Positions 62,745-64,000 of a DNA stretch of 64,000 nucleotides are shown one piece after another (position 1 is the stretch's first letter; each line of letters begins with the position of its first letter). Source of the stretch: Amoebidium appalachense (lineage: Eukaryota; Ichthyosporea); NCBI GenBank assembly GCA_963693365.1, contig CAVNZM010000003.1, forward strand, positions 6,882,001-6,946,000, written 5' to 3'. The notes under the pieces were generated by a model. It did not search any database. It was not told the DNA's origin and worked only from the letters and a program-made list of their open reading frames with translations. The translations under genes and the position numbers were made by a program.

Positions 62745-64000
62745 AGGGGGGGAGGGGAGAGGGCCCTGGGGGGGCAATACATGACTGATACTAATAGCAC
62801 CTGTGTGCCGGGATACCACGTGCACGTGTGTGCGCATGTGCGTGTGACATACGGGGGGGGGGGCTGGGGGGCAATTACACCAGCACCTGTACACGTGCAC
62901 GTCCATGTACCGACAGGGGGCAGTGGGCCATGGGGGATCCGGAGGGGAAGGATTGTGTTGGCAAGTGCACCGCGACCGGGCGGCCGGTGCGGGGCACCGA
63001 GACTCGATAACCGGAGCTTTATTGCGTAAACAAACTATTCATGCACACTGTGGTGCATGACCACCGGATCCTAATACGGCTCTCAATTTGGAGGTTTACA
63101 CATGATTTATTGCTGTGGACGCTTTCAATTGATTGATTGAGGTGCACACATTACGTTGCATATACCGTCGCTAATTAAAACGTTCGGCACACCGTCCCCC
63201 CCCCCCTGCACACAAAAAAAAGGCACACCACGGCAGCATTTCACAACTGAGATCTGCAGGCCACACATTCACGTGCACTTGCCATTGCCATATCAGGCAA
63301 CCACACCCACTACACGCACACATGCCATTGCCATATCAGGAGTATCACACATCACACACTTATACATCATCACAATTACACGACATTTCGTCGCAAGCCA
63401 TGCTCAGGTGCGCACATGTACACACATCATTTGCAACTTTTCGACACCACACACACCATATGTAGGTATACGTAATGCAACACAGTGCTCTGATTGGTCA
63501 CATGTCAGTGCTATATTTCGTCATGGCCCACCAGTGGGCTCAGGGCCTACATACATGCCAACCAGTGCACCTGGCTAAAAATAGATTGTGTGCACGTGGC
63601 CTGATCTCATCCTCGTCCGACCTTCGCATGCACAATACGTCTTTACACCCCCTCGATTCTGTCGCCACAAAACATGTGTAGTGCAATATGTGTGGGTGTG
63701 TGTGTGCTATATATACCATATACCACGTGTGCATGCACGTGCTTGTGTTTGTGCTTTTGCGCACCAATGCCTAGCGAAAGGACGCGCACGTGTATGCACA
63801 TGTGTGTGCCATAGTGCACGGGCATGTCAATGTGCGCGCATGTGTGATGCTATGCTAGTGCTAAAACCCGTATCGGGAATGTGCATATACACACCCCATA
63901 TATACCCTTCCCCTCCCCAACCCACTCCCCTCGCTCCTGCACGGCTCAGAAAGCATAGTTGAACTTGTAATAATCGTCATCAAAGGTATGCAGTCTCACA
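61725..64000. other. Downstream region, no gene recognised
   Basis: It contains the syntenin 3' flank, a poly-G block at about 62668-62745 and CACGTG/GCATGC-rich mixed sequence near 63.4-63.9 kb. Short open frames have no recognisable content. Confidence 0.55.
62668..62745. repeat. Poly-G block of about 75 bases
   Basis: Nearly all G with one A, after a short (GT)n. Confidence 0.9.

Overview
The window is eukaryotic nuclear DNA with an extreme load of simple sequence: poly-C/poly-G runs, long (CA)n/(GT)n and (GA)n/(CT)n tracts, and many minisatellites. I see no operons, CRISPR arrays, rRNA genes or intact tRNA genes. Genes are cut into short exons (mostly 46-270 bp) with GT..AG introns. I rebuilt them by matching reading frame and intron phase at both ends of each intron. 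The gene set suggests an opisthokont, perhaps a unicellular holozoan: a syntenin-like tandem-PDZ protein (animal-side family), a BABAM1/MERIT40 homologue, a THAP-domain P-element-like transposase and a Sec66-like ER protein (best known from fungi). The taxon is inference only.

Layout. 887-7848 (+): BABAM1 homologue, 5' end not found. 8810-17173 (-): mitochondrial ribosomal protein mL38 (MRPL38), convergent with BABAM1. 17.2-30.2 kb: gene-poor, with several repeat families and weak ORFs. 30252-35624 (+): Sec66/Sec71-like ER translocon protein, five exons and complete. 37139-46088 (-): RBM22 (Cwc2/Ecm2-type splicing factor), 14 coding exons, convergent with the Sec66-like gene. 46.1-58.9 kb: mobile-element zone with a decayed non-LTR (LINE) reverse transcriptase, tRNA-like SINE modules and a broken THAP/P-element-like transposase. 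58947-61724 (+): syntenin (SDCBP)-like gene, 5' end not found. 61.7-64 kb: nothing coding recognised.

The five main genes are unrelated housekeeping or signalling genes (deubiquitinase scaffold, mitoribosome, ER translocation, spliceosome, PDZ adaptor), with no sign of joint function. The most striking pattern is in the introns. On the sense strand of many genes, (GT)n and poly-G follow the donor while poly-C and (CA)n precede the acceptor, so microsatellites often form the splice sites themselves. Some introns carry complementary tracts at their two ends. Minisatellite units inside introns also carry repeated acceptor-like sequences, one of which could be exonised in frame.

Limits: all family assignments are from memory of the families and reading by eye; no search was run. 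Exact boundaries of homopolymer and dinucleotide tracts are approximate and may reflect assembly error.
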